Shown here piece after piece: positions 39,010-50,237 of a stretch of 64,000 nucleotides of DNA. How positions within the stretch are numbered: position 1 is the stretch's first letter; each line of letters begins with the position of its first letter. Origin of the DNA: Litoditis marina (lineage: Eukaryota > Nematoda > Chromadorea > Rhabditida > Rhabditidae); contig OZ038433.1 of the NCBI GenBank assembly GCA_964036275.1, forward strand, positions 32,397,336 to 32,461,335. Direction: 5' to 3'. Below the pieces are notes generated by a model. That model was not told the origin of the DNA, searched no databases, and saw only the letters and a list, made by a program, of their open reading frames with translations. The position numbers and the translations under genes are program-made.

Positions 39010-39166
39010 TTCAATTTGACCATGGCAAACCCAAAGTTTGACCATGGCAAACCCAAATGATTTGACCATGGCAAATCCATTTTTTGACCATGGCAGCGTG
39101 TACGCATGCCATGGTCAAAATTTGGGTTTGCCATGGTCAAAATTTGGGTTTGCCATGGTCAAATGT
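39010..39166. repeat. TTTGACCATGGCAAACCC dyad, copy 2 (about seven words)
   Basis: Four forward words then three inverted words around GTGTACGCATGCCATGG give a large dyad of about 150 bp. The central CCATGG is itself a palindrome. Confidence 0.85.
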
Positions 39167-39560
39167 TTTTTGAAGATTAACCATCAATTATTGTAATTGC
39201 AAATAGAACAGAAACTGCTGGGAAAAAATCGCGTTTCTAATATCTAATTTCATTTCGATCTGCAAATACCTCGTTATAGGTGAGTATCATAATTGACTAA
39301 GCTCTGTAACGATGGTCATATCACATAATGTGAAACAGAAATGGTGCTCCATAAAAGTTCAATGGGCAAATCAAGAAAAATCCGACGAAAAGTATCTAAT
39401 TGTGATTTCTGGTTGGTTTTTGTTCCCTATCGCACGAAACATTAATAACACATTTCATTCACCGTTAGTTATCGATACTCAAATGAATGTTTCCTGATAA
39501 ACACAGAAAAGCACGATTTTGGATAGCAGGTCTACACCCAGTTTAACGTCTAATTCGTTC

Positions 39561-39620
39561 TTGTAGTTTGATCGCATTGTATTTCGGTTTAACTGGCGTG
39601 CATCGATATCAAACTACAAC
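39561..39620. repeat. ~60-bp hairpin of the TTGTAGTTTGATC family
   Basis: TTGTAGTTTGATCGCA at the left and GATATCAAACTACAA at the right, about 32 bp apart; the cleanest member of the family in this window. Confidence 0.8.
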
Positions 39621-40029
39621 AAAGATTCGATCAATTTCTGAAATGATGACTGAATACTTCACACCGTGTAGGTTGTAGGTTACAATTACGTACTTTACAA
39701 AGTACTATGCGCTGTATACGCCAGCAGAAACGTTCTTCGGAGTGTTTGAAATGATCTGAATTCATGTAACATAGCAAAACACACTTTAGAGGATGCAGCA
39801 CACCACTTTGATAGTTTAGTTTTCTATAAAATGGAAACTGTATTAGAACTCGATAATTATATTCACCCCCCGCCCCTCTGGGGAAAATCATTCTTTTCCG
39901 TGTTCGTCCTGCTAGTACACTTAGGTCGTAATCGTTTGTTCTCGGCAAGACGATCATCTCACGTGAAAAAGCGTTGCGTGAACAGAACGCGTTCGGCTTC
40001 CTGTACCTTTAAGCCGATTGCACACAGTC

Positions 40030-40067
40030 TCGGGGGCGGGGTCGGCCAACAACGCACGGTATAAAAG
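40030..40067 (+). promoter_or_regulatory. GC box and TATA box of the 40-kb gene
   Basis: CGGGGGCGGGGTCGG at 40031-40045 is followed by TATAAAAG at 40060-40067, about 30 bases before a C/A-rich likely start of transcription near 40090. The downstream leader contains a short upstream frame starting at the ATG near 40185. This is the only gene in the window with a classic core promoter, and its start codon lacks a nearby trans-splice acceptor. Confidence 0.65.
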
Positions 40068-40480
40068 CAACTCTCTGGTTACCGAAACACACAACCGAAC
40101 ATTGACTTCCGTCAAATACTACTCTTTTCACTTTTCACTCAACTACTCTTGAGTGCTCTACCAACTCTACCATTTTGTTTCATCATGTTACCTGTTGGAG
40201 TGGTATTTTCCACAAAACCTGCAGTCCTCTAGTGATGACTGAAACTTTGAGGCAGCTCCAGAACCAGTAGGCTTCGAAAAAGCAGAAAATTCCTCACAAG
40301 TATTCGAAGACACTGGTTATTGCCTAGGTTTTGTTGTCGCCTGATCACATTTTATGACATGTCATATCACTGACGAAGCATCGAGACTGTCACATAACAG
40401 TTTTAGTTATTACGCTCCACCGTATTCCGACTCGCCCACTGGGAAAGTCTGAACATAAATAATAGTTGTGGTTTTCCATA

Positions 40481-43400
40481 ATGTCTGCGCCTCGCAAACG
40501 TCTGTCATACGGTACCCAGTATGTCACAGAGTTATCTTAGTTATCTGCACTGTTCATTGTCTATAAGATACGCTCCGTTCGTTCCTCGACCTTTGACCTT
40601 CCAGGTACGGTATGTCGGCGATGACCTCCACCATGTCGTTCCCCTCCTACGGACTGCGTTCGGATGACATCAAATATTTCAAAATGGACTCAATCATCCA
40701 GGGAAGGGGGCCGAACAGACTCAAGTACCTCGACTTGGAAGGTACCACAGATTTTCAAAATGGAACAGATTTTCAGAAAAAAGGAAAAGTAGTAGATACT
40801 TTGATGGAAATCTGAAGAGGTTTCCTGTAATTCACTTGTATGTCCGTAATTGTGCAATGAGCAAATTGGACGGACACACAACTTACAAGACATTAGCACG
40901 AAAAATGAGTAATGATTGTGAGAAAATGAGAGAAACCTGAACAGCCATGGCAAAAGATCTATCACGGTTTGTTCTCTTGTCGTCGTGTTTATCTGCATGT
41001 TACGTGCGTTAGTTACATGGACGTTACGTCAACAATAGCAGAGAGACATTTGCGTTGTTGAACAAAAACGAACCAGAATTAATTCCAGGAAGATGGGTGC
41101 ACAGTGGCCAGAGTATTCCATTCATCTCTGCTGCCTTCAACCATTTGGAACGACTCAACTCGGCCCAAGTTCCATTCAGGGTGAGCACTTTCAGTAATGT
41201 GCCAAACCATTTGTGTAATAGAAGTCATCTGAATAGTCACGTAAAGTAAACATTCTAATGATGCATCGTGCACATTGTCATAACAGCTTTCGGAGTTCTG
41301 CTTGTTTCACGTGACTGTGCAATTGTCTAACACTATACTACAAAACGTAAAGTATGATAGGATGAGCATCCAGTACTGTTTTGAATTTGATAATATAGTT
41401 TCTAGTGTAGCTGAAATGGTATAACTAGCGTTCTAATTATTAACACCCATTGGTGGTGTAGTTATTATTTCATGACCTTTTGCTATACGGGTTGACTTTT
41501 GCTCTCATTCCTTTGGTCTTTTTCAATCAGAAACCCTCCGAACACTATTTAGGAGAGCAAAAACCATAACTTTCGGTTTGTTTACGAAGTCATAGTATGA
41601 CTGAACGAAATGTAAAGACAAACATCTGGTCTCCACCAGTCACTATTGTTGAGTAGACTCCCTCCTACTCTGCAAATGGTGCAAAACTATGTAAACTACT
41701 CGGGCGGCAAAAAACAAACAAACAAACAATTCTCAATAGAGTGACACATAATCGGACCGAAAAGTTATGTACGCAGAACACAGAGCGAATGCAATCGACA
41801 GTTACTACAAATGTCTGGAAAAAGCTTAAAGCTATGATCGAAACATGTAATTTTTCCATTTCCGTGTATTATTCGTTGCATTGGTTAACAGTCTGCTTGA
41901 ATTTGAAGCTAAATAATACATTTTCCTATTATGATATTCAGGACATCAAGGACGAGCCACTGAATGCAATTGGAATGGTTGGCTGGACCCCGTCTTCAGA
42001 GCCTACAAAGGGTTTGTTTCACTCCTTTCACGAGGATTCATAGCGTTTTTTGACCATTTTTGTATCTCCAAAAAAGCTGTATTTGGTTCCCTGAGAGCGA
42101 AAACAGTTCCAGCTCTTAGACAAACTACACCAGTTTTTGACAGTGGCTGGAGTTTTATTTTAAAAAGTGCATTTCATCACGTATTTCATGAACACTTCCA
42201 CTATCTCTTGTAACATAATGATACATGTTAGAATAGAACGTTCCTTCCAATGGTAGTTTCAAACTTCAAACCTGAGTTTCTTTGCAGTCGAGAAACCGAA
42301 GCCCGCTCCTCCCCGCTTCGTGCGTCCTCCCGTCTACATCGAAGAGGAGGTGCCACCCAGCCCCCGCGAACTCATGCCCCACAGATCCGCCGGATACGGT
42401 ACCTTAGCACAAAAACATCTAGTCAAACCCAATATGACGTGTAAGAAAATTAAGAGTGTAGAGTTCCCTACGTATTCTCAGATCCATTTGATACATATCG
42501 CCGCTCCATGCACTCCTAGTATAGCGACTTCTAACACTCACATCCTCACAAGTTCCTACGAGTTAGCCCTCTATTGTACGGATTCTAATGTAGTAATAAT
42601 CGTGCGGGCAAAACAAACATATTTTTCTCATATTTTGTGAGTTTCCGCAACTTTACTCTAGGTTGTAAAAAGTGTGATGTGACCATAGCTATGACACAAC
42701 AATCATTCTGACCTCTGAGCCTACCACGTCTAACTTTAGGCCCGGCCCACCAGAAGAGAAAGCTGTCCGTCCCTGACCGGTCCCGCAGCGCGTCTCCCAT
42801 CAGCCATCGCGGCGAGTCGCCGGTGCCCGAGTTCGACAAGTACGCCAAGTACGAGAGCAACAGAAAAGGTGAACTGATTGACGCAACTTTGGATGCTGAC
42901 GCAAAGCCGGTGATCGACTGGCAGGGCCAGCTCTGGCAGTTGGTAGAAGAGAAAGTCACACTGATTCGAGTGGTAGAGACTGAGTACTATGTAGATTAAT
43001 GTACCAAGTCTGTAGATAAATTTTTATCAGAACTACGTGTACATTTGATACATTGGATAGAAATGACTGGATAACAAAGTGCATTACCCAAAAAACCGTA
43101 CTCGAAAACTCGTTTCCATTTATTAGTAGCCTGGTTCTGAGAATGGTCAGCCAGTCTGGGTCTCTTCGATCTGAACACTCTTTCATTTTCTTTCGAACCG
43201 ACAAAAACCGCTGCTTTCAATCGACTCACTCGTGTGCTGTCTTTGTTGGGGTGTCGCTCAGCACAGCGCGAGTCGGTGTTGTACATCTCCCTCCGATTCG
43301 TTGTGCTTGTGGTTTTATCTCATTGTTTTTCAGTCGGAATTCGGAAACGGTTTCGAGTATAAAGACCAAACTACGACTCAAATGTGCTTATCCCCTTTAA

Positions 43401-45068
43401 CCCATTTCATTGCAGATTCGATGACCCGGTACGGAACCCGTTGGGGCGACATGGGCTACTCGTCGGCCGCCCCCTCACCCACAGGTGAAGACGAACGCCC
43501 GCCGCACCGAACGCCGTCGCTATCGCCGCGTAGCGTGTCGCGTAGCGGTCACGACACCCTCTACTCTCCTTCTGACCTCGGAGGCAAGCTGCCGGCCACC
43601 CACTCACACTCGCACGCACAAAATCGGCCTCCAGACTACCTTGGTTGCGTCTAATTACACTAACAGACATATGCGCGGCCTTGAGTTACTGTATGTGTGG
43701 TTTCTGCTGTGTACTCAGTTTGAGGCCGCACATTTTTAACGCGAGCGGCAAACAACTGGTAATCTCCCTAGTGTAGAACTCAATAGCGCCGTAGCTTGTG
43801 CTTTGGTCGCTGGTTCGATTGCCTTCCGAGGCAGTTATTCTAGGCATTCTGCAGATAATAGAAGAACGGGTTCACAATAACTCAGGAAAGTATTTGGCGC
43901 GTGGTCACTACAAGAAAAGCATCTCATACAACTTGTCTTATAAAGTATCACAATTTTTCAGTCGATCATCCATTGAAATGATCTAGAGACTTATCAAAGG
44001 GGAAATCTAACGTTCTTCATGTTTAACGTAACAATATTCTTCCTGAGAGGTCTAGAGGAATTCAAGTACAAACTAGCTACTGTCGTCAATAGTTCTTGTG
44101 CCTACTAATTTGTCACATGTGTGTGGAGTAAAACAAACAGACTTAACTTTGGCGCGTAACTTCTCATATTCCCCGCCACACAGAGTAAGAATTAGAGCAA
44201 ACGGTAAACGAGGTGCGCAAATACTATGTCACTCACTATCAGAGTTCACGAGGAAACTTTCAGCTGTGTGCAATTATGTTCGTTAACAAACTAACATTTA
44301 ATATATTTTGGCTTTTTGATTTGAACTAGCAAACGGGAACTTTCAAGAAAAATTTTCAATCTAGTTCAAAACATAGAAAGCTTTGACTCTATTTTCTAAC
44401 GCAATTCAAATAAGTGAATTTTCTTTATTCCAAAACAGAGTAGCGGAAAAATTAGATTCATATTAATTCACAGTTTCGAATGCATACTTTCGGAAAGACA
44501 GGAAACTTATATTCACACATAATGAATTTCCATTTACGTTCATTTTACAACTCACAATTTCAATCATCAAAGACTGACAATTGGTTCCAGTTTGAACTAG
44601 CTCTCATGAAATTGTAATTGTTCATTATTGATTTATAGATCGTCCATACAAGGATGAGCTGAGAGTTTCCACGAAGGAGGGAAAGGGTGCTCCAGTGCCA
44701 TACCGTACCCACGGCTACGGCCAATACCATACCAAGCGACAGTACGACATCTCACCAAGATCCATAGGATCCGCTGGAGACTATTCGAGCAGGTAGGCAC
44801 AACAAACGAATATTGCAGAAATAGTGCACCAGTTGTGCACGTGCACCAGTTTGAGTGAAATACAAAAACATACACACAAACAGGTATGTACGTACGTATG
44901 CTTTCCAACAAGAGAATATAGATTTTGCCAAATCTTTTTTTTAATCCAATTCACATTTGCAGTTCGGAGCAGTCTTCGCCCGCTGATCGTACTGCTGACG
45001 AGATGGTGCTACTCGCCTACCATTCTAGAGGAAACATGCCCCGCATGAGCAGAAACAACGTATACTGA
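40481..45068 (+). CDS. Unrecognised basic Ser/Arg/Pro-rich protein, 9 exons, 301 or 334 aa
   Basis: Exons: 40481-40518, 40605-40741, 41089-41180, 41942-42011, 42288-42398, 42740-42868, 43416-43484 (or to 43583), 44639-44792, 44963-45068; every phase agrees. The product begins MSAPRKRLSYGTQYGMSAMT and ends MPRMSRNNVY. It has no signal peptide, membrane span or known domain that I can see. An ordered-looking part (RWVHSGQSIPFISAAFNHLE) is followed by proline-rich and RS-type disordered stretches (KLSVPDRSRSASPISHRGES). Exon 7 can end at a GT (43485) or at a perfect GC donor (AG|GCAAGC, 43584); both keep phase 1, and the extra 33 residues (PPHRTPSLSPRSVSRSG...) look coding. A cytoskeletal or nuclear scaffold role is a guess. 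AATAAA is at 45122-45127. Confidence 0.75.
41231..41338. mobile_element. MITE-like repeat with TCACGTGA-type ends, copy 3
   Basis: Begins GAATAGTCACGTAAAGTAAA, ends TTTCACGTGACTGTGCAATT; lies in intron 3 of the 40-kb gene. Confidence 0.68.
43780..43835 (+). repeat. tRNA-like fragment (possible SINE remnant)
   Basis: TAGCGCCGTAGC and GGTTCGATTGCC resemble A and B boxes, about 30 bp apart. No acceptor-stem pairing is seen, so this is not a tRNA gene. Confidence 0.4.
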
Positions 45069-45984
45069 GAGAGCAAGACATGATACTATAGCCCCCCTGT
45101 GTAAATACTACATTTACTCGAAATAAAGCAGTTTTACTCTCAATGTTGTTGCACCATGTTTTATCGTTTTCCTTTTCTTTGAGAGAACTTGAAAAAACTC
45201 AAGAAATACTCGAGATTCAATCTAGCAAGCGGTATGATTCGAGAAAACGTGGTTTTTTTTACATAGAAAAACCCAAAGTTCGAAAACGCTTTTTGGGACA
45301 AATAGTCTAGAACTTTATAATGTAATAATGATCTAGAATATACTGTTAGTCAATTGCACAGTCACGTGAAACATGTTAAACACAGCATAACTCAGATGCG
45401 TGCAATGACAAAGTACACGATGTCTCATTAGAATGTTAACTTTACATGACTATTCAATTTAGCTGAGACATCGTAAAGGTGGTGAGGCCGAAACCACGTA
45501 TTTTCTTTTAAACTTAGTCAGTATTTATTACTTTTAGTTCATTTAATCATTTGGGTATCAACTTTATCCTAGTTAACTTTCTATTCAACCTAGTTCTGTT
45601 TACTTCTAGTATACAGTTAGGTTGAATTTACCGCCAAAAGTTATCAAACAAACAAGCAAACATGGTGATTCACACAGATAAAATCAATGTGGTAGCAGCC
45701 TATCAATAGTCATGTTGCTCCTGCTCGCTGCCGCAAAAGCTGTTCACTTATTTACTCAATATTCCAACTACTTCAATCGAATAATAGATTGAGATGCAAT
45801 CAATTCCTTTCTTGAATAAAGGCCTACATTCATTATCCCACCAAATTGTTCAATAGCTAACTTTAGGTGAAAACTGCTACTTCCCTGTTAACCTGGTTCC
45901 TTTTCCATCGTTTTCCGTCATACTCCATGATATCCATTTGTAATCTAATAAACACATCTAACTACATTTTCAGTAAGTAGTAAT
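45069..45984. other. Intergenic between the 40-kb gene and the small-protein gene
   Basis: Holds AATAAA of the upstream gene (45122-45127) and a full MITE-like repeat (45341-45458). No exon is supported. A TTTTCAG acceptor at 45967-45973 precedes the next ATG by 11 nt. Confidence 0.7.
45341..45458. mobile_element. MITE-like repeat with TCACGTGA-type ends, copy 4
   Basis: TACTGTTAGTCAATTGCACA at the left is identical to 53435-53454; the right end AACTTTACATGACTATTCAA is the imperfect inverted partner. Confidence 0.72.
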
Positions 45985-46641
45985 ATGTCCAGCTCTGATA
46001 CCTCAACCAAGAATGAGACCACCACCAGCTCTGATGTGAACACAGCAGCAGAAACGAAGACAGCCACGCCTACGCAGGTTGGAGATACAAAATACAAAAT
46101 TGTCGGCGTTTTCTCTATACTTCATCTTCATAAAAGTTCAGTTTTTGCCTCAAACTATCTTGACTTCCTTTTTCATCTCCGATTTGAACTAGTTTATTTT
46201 TAATGACCAAAAAGGCTTCGAATTGAGTCGACTACAAGATTTTTATTCACCACGTAGCCATGATCACAACTAAAGTTTCTGGTCATCAGAGCATAAAAGG
46301 AGTAGGTGTGGGGTGTATAGGGCTCTCTTTTCACAAGACAGTATGGTAGATTTCTTGTACCGCAGTGTTTTATGTTGCTTTTCGGTCGAAGTTGGTGAAT
46401 TAGGGCATGTGTCGTAAACTACAACGAAGATTTGGTCTCTCTGTAAGCTCTTTCATGAAATTGTTTATAATCGATTAGCAGTGAACCGATAGTATAACTT
46501 AATTTGTATCCAGTTCGATTGCTTTCCACTTTCATCGCGTTTTAGGAGCCATCACAGGAGTATCTGCGTGGAAGCAATATGATAAGAAAGGGAATGAAAA
46601 CGGGCAGAGGCACGGCACCCGCACGCAGGGGACAACATTGA
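45985..46641 (+). CDS. Small two-exon gene, 62 aa, Ser/Thr-rich head and basic RG tail
   Basis: Exons 45985-46077 and 46546-46641, both phase 0, TGA stop, AATAAA at 46683-46688. The product starts MSSSDTSTKNETTTSSDVNT and ends MKTGRGTAPARRGQH. The head is low-complexity and acidic/polar, the tail is basic with GRG and RRG motifs that suggest nucleic-acid binding, but that is inference. No family is recognised. Support comes from the good splice sites, the frame running to a stop just before a polyA signal, and a TTTTCAG acceptor 11 nt before the ATG, as expected for trans-splicing. It could instead be the first part of a longer gene. Confidence 0.6.
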
Positions 46642-46744
46642 TCGATATCCATTTATTGTACATGAAACATTTTACAGACCAAAATAAAACATTCCATCGT
46701 GTTTTTTGTACTCGCTCATGAACAGGTACAATTATCATACGAAA

Positions 46745-46930
46745 CTCTTATCGATTGATTGAGCAATGCGGGGCGAGCGGTCGTTGATTATTTGCCAGCG
46801 CTTGAGAGAGTGTGTAGATCAATGATACGCAGTCTGGGTGGCCCCACACCAAACCGCGCCCCTTACAAAGTCGATGGTACGGTGTCCACAACGGGTTGAC
46901 AAATCCTATATATAGTTGAATGATCTCAAT
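46745..46930 (+). mobile_element. Repeat shared with 33219 (empty-site copy)
   Basis: GATGCGGGGCGAGCG-like start, TTGAGAGAGTGTGTAGATCA, CCAAACCGCGCCCC and CGGTGTCCACAACGG in the order seen at 33219-33640 but without the 233-bp MITE. Confidence 0.75.
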
Positions 46931-46997
46931 TCTGTGTGTTGTAGGTTTTTCAACGGTTGTACAGGCAGATCGATCTACAACTCCGATATGGTACATA

Positions 46998-47068
46998 TAT
47001 ATAAGACGCTCCAATCTAAATGGTTTCAGAAATCGACAATTTATTCACCGAACGAAGAAAAGCTGGGA
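46998..47068 (+). repeat. Left terminal inverted repeat (71 bp)
   Basis: Identical, as reverse complement, to 53365-53435 over all 71 bases. Includes GACGCTCCAATCTAAATGG and ends GAAAAGCTGGGA. The identity implies recent activity or gene conversion. Confidence 0.93.
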
Positions 47069-47320
47069 TTGAAGGCGTAACATACCAAGAAGCTGAATTT
47101 TTTAAGAAAAACATGTTCGATCTCAAATATTCGTCTAACACCAGAATAAATATTTTGTGATACTCGTGAATTTGATGTTTTTTGAGCATTGCATTGGTGA
47201 CAAAGATCCAGTAGACGAATTGGTGAGAAGATATAGAACTTGCGAAAATTGTGGACACGTATTTCTGCTCATCACCTACCAAACGTCGTTGTTAGCATCA
47301 TTTTCCCGCATCAAATATTT

Positions 47321-47633
47321 TGTGCCCAATTTTTCACACTACAATTTTTTGGGCACATTTTTTCACACTACAATTTTTTGAGCCCAATTTTTCACACTAC
47401 AAATTTTTGGGCACATTTTTTCACACTTGAATTTTTTGTGCCCAATTTTTCACACTACAAATTTTTGGGCACATTTTTTCACACTTGAATTTTTTGTGCC
47501 CAATTTTTCACACTACAATTTTTTGGGCACAATTTTTCACACTACAATTTTTTGGGCACAATTTTTCACACTACAATTTTTGGGCACAATTTTTCACACT
47601 ACAATTTTTTGGGCACAATTTTTCACACTACAA
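47321..47633 (+). repeat. Left subterminal array, ~11 units
   Basis: Direct repeats of TTTTTGGGCACAATTTTTCA plus CACTACAA, 28 to 30 bp each, with variants GGGCACA, GTGCCCA and CACTTGAA. No spacers. Confidence 0.92.
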
Positions 47634-47918
47634 CTTTAAGGAACGCTTCAATCGAAATAGGTAAATTGCAATTTATTCAAAACAATCTACAACAAATAGG
47701 CTTCAAATCTATAAACATATTTCGTAACATAAACATGCAAGTTACTAGGAATGAAGATGAGACAACAAAAAATCATCATAGTACAATCGGCGTATACATT
47801 TAAAGACAAACAAGGCTGAAAATCCTAGACATGACTTCCTCATTAGTGCCATAGATTTTATGTAGAATTTCTAGAAAAAAACAGCATGCATAAGGAAAAC
47901 GTCGTCAGTGTCTCATAA

Positions 47919-50051
47919 CTACTTAGCGTGTCTCTTACGTTTATAACGCATGGGCTCCCACTTGTCGTCGGGTATTAGGTTCTTTCTTTTCAGAAACTTC
48001 ATGAGCGACGTGTGATGGTCTTCTGTGACGTTTCCCACAGTGAGAGGTGGCCGTAGCTTCTGAGTTATTGACGTGATCAGATCCGACGCAGGCACTGAAA
48101 ATTGAAAAGATAGAAATTAAGGAAAAGAAAATGCTATTTTCATAGTTTTGTGGACCAATTTCCCGACTACTGTAGCAAACTGAATTAGTTTTTGATGGAT
48201 TGATTGCCGAATCGACTTTTACCTAACCAGCCGGTTGAGTGAGAAAAAATCCACTTGCGCACTAAGACCGGCAAGGAAAAATCTTCGAAATTTATTCATT
48301 GAATTGGTTTCTTCTTTTCTGCCCGAACTTTTCAAGTCAGAGTAAGTTGGCGAGCCAACTTGCTCGCGTATAAGCGATTCAGTGCGAGTTTAGGTAGAAA
48401 TTCCCTCAATTTTAAGCGACACAAATTGAGATATACTCCGTAAGGTTACAAATTGTGTTTTAAAAGTTAACGTTCCTGACAACGTAAAAAAAACTAACCT
48501 AGTACTCTGGGATTGGCACATTCTCGCAGCAGAGCCTCGTATTCTTGAACGTCCTGATCTGATAGATGAGGTCTTGCAACTTTGAGGATGTCCTGCACGC
48601 TAGTTGCTACAGAGGTACAATCGGGAGCAACTGGAACGGGGCGAAACCGGCGAACGTCAGTCTCGCGATTCTCCTGAAAAACATATTGCATGAAGTATTC
48701 ATATTGGACACTAGAAAGACGGTTGTGTGTTCTGTAGTCGCTATGAAACAGAACTTTTGCGAAAAAAGAACGAAAACATATTTGTTTCGCGTAGTCGCTT
48801 GACTACCACTCCTGCTGAGATGAACTCTAGTGCCGGCTTTTTTATAAAAAGGTTTGCAATAGAAACCAAACCTTGAACATAGGATAGGAGGTTTCTTCCT
48901 TCTCTTCTTTCTCTTCTTTGAAATAAGACGCGCATCTTATGTATCTGCTCACTTTGAACCGCACGCACCCTGCAAATAAACTTCAATCAGTTCACATAAG
49001 GAGAATGATGCTGTCACCCAGTGATACGAGAGCACAATATAAGCTCGTATTGTATTGTATTGAAAACTGTCAAAAGTGGGTTGTTGTACTAGCTGTCTAG
49101 CTGGTCTTACACAATATTCGCGCTTCTCGCGAGTTAACAGTGAAGATGTGGAAGATGAAAGTTTTGACCCACCTTCTTTGGTTTTGTACACTAAAAAGTG
49201 CTGCTGTTTGACCCGGTGTACGTAGTCTTCGGCATGATCGACGAGTGCGCCAAAGTCGTACCCTTGCACGTTCCTTATGAAATCTTGCACACCTCCGAGG
49301 CCTTCGACTACACGCTGCATTTCTGAAGGTAAGGTTAAATGAAAATGGGTCATGTTGCCAGAATATAAGAACATATGACCAAGCACGCATGTTCTTAGGC
49401 TGCATTTAACCCGCGTTTTGCTTTCTGAATACTACAAACTCATCAGAACTTATTGAAAATTACCGCCTATTATTACTGAAGCAACTGAGACGCATACTTT
49501 ATAAGACGATCGAGTGCATGCAAAAAGAACACTTATGAGACTAGATAGTGAACCTACTCGAAGGTGTTTCTGCGTCAACTGCTTCAAGTTTCTGCACCAC
49601 ATTTCCGAATAAGGCGTCCACTGAGTTGTGAGTGTGTCCCACATGATTGAACAACAAGTAAATCTCAAATGCAAAAAGATGTGAAGTAGATAAGTTAAGG
49701 TCTAGGTAAGTGTTTAACAAGGTTCCCAATAAGTTCACGTGAAAATGAACAGAGATTCTGAACCCAGGCGATTCCAACTTCTGGCTAGCTGCCGGAAGTT
49801 GAAATCGCCTGGGTTTTTTAAAGTAATGCTTAGTAGTGCTACTTTCAGTCTAAGCTACTTGATTGGTGAAATGCTCTGAGGCACTATTCAGCAATGCAGA
49901 AAAACTACAAAACAAACAAGTTTCTGAAGCTTACCTCCGTTATGCTGGGGAATGTGAGCAGTATCCATCCCAAGAAGGTGAACATCTCTGCGCTCTTGTT
50001 TGGCCTCGCATTATCGTAGACGATAAGCAATGTTGGCGGTATGGTGTCCAC
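47919..50051 (-). CDS. Transposon protein resembling DUF7869 (VGHTH motif), 5' part missing
   Basis: Exons in transcript order: 50051-49935, 49663-49558, 49322-49173, 48969-48872, 48673-48499, 48094-47919 (TAG); phases all match, about 273 codons. Exon 1 reads LLIVYDNARPNKSAEMFTFL (a DN...NK strand), exon 2 IYLLFNHVGHTHNSVDALFG. The pair DN-x-NK then VGHTHxxxD is how I know the DUF7869 region of eukaryotic transposon proteins, thought to be RNase H-like; this is recalled by motif, not searched. The tail is basic (KRKNLIPDDKWEP, RYKRKRHAK). There is no ATG or acceptable upstream exon before 50051, and the divergent gene starts only 187 bp away, so the N-terminal half, with any first catalytic acid, is missing or lies in undetected exons. 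A small foldback (49759-49815) sits in its first intron. Confidence 0.7.
49759..49815. repeat. Short foldback in the transposon
   Basis: AACCCAGGCGATTCCAACTT on the left faces AAGTTGAAATCGCCTGGGTT on the right around GCTAGC. It lies in intron 1 of the VGHTH gene. Confidence 0.8.
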
Positions 50052-50237
50052 CTGGTACGAGTGATAAATACAAAAAAAACAGAACGCTACTCCTCATCAC
50101 TCACTCAATGCACAGATGTTGATTAAGGAAGGCGGAAGAATGAGTGTTAGTTGTTGTGAAGCATAACTTCATGTCGTACATGACCGTCTCCGTATTCGAA
50201 AAAGTATTCTGACTTCAAAGTAGTTTTCCTTTTTCAG

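Larger units (their letters stand above)
35767..40059. other. Long gene-poor stretch between chemoreceptor and the 40-kb gene
   Basis: No confident exon. It holds a foldback (35888-36016), two CCATGG-word dyads (36885-36985, 39010-39166), a ~60-bp hairpin (39561-39620) and a GC-rich open patch at 38074-38235 preceded by TTTTTTTTCCAG, which could be the terminal exon of an unseen plus-strand gene but has no partner exon. The missing first exon of the chemoreceptor is expected somewhere here on the minus strand. Confidence 0.55.

Noticed and set aside
42585..42959. 124-codon minus-strand frame
   Set aside because: Antisense to exon 6 of the 40-kb gene.
47321..47633. CRISPR-like array
   Set aside because: Units are contiguous without spacers, the genome is eukaryotic, and the array is mirrored at the other end of a transposon.
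48949..49386. 145-codon minus-strand frame as one exon
   Set aside because: Its first part is the true exon 49322-49173; the rest continues into the intron, and phase requires the separate exon 48969-48872.
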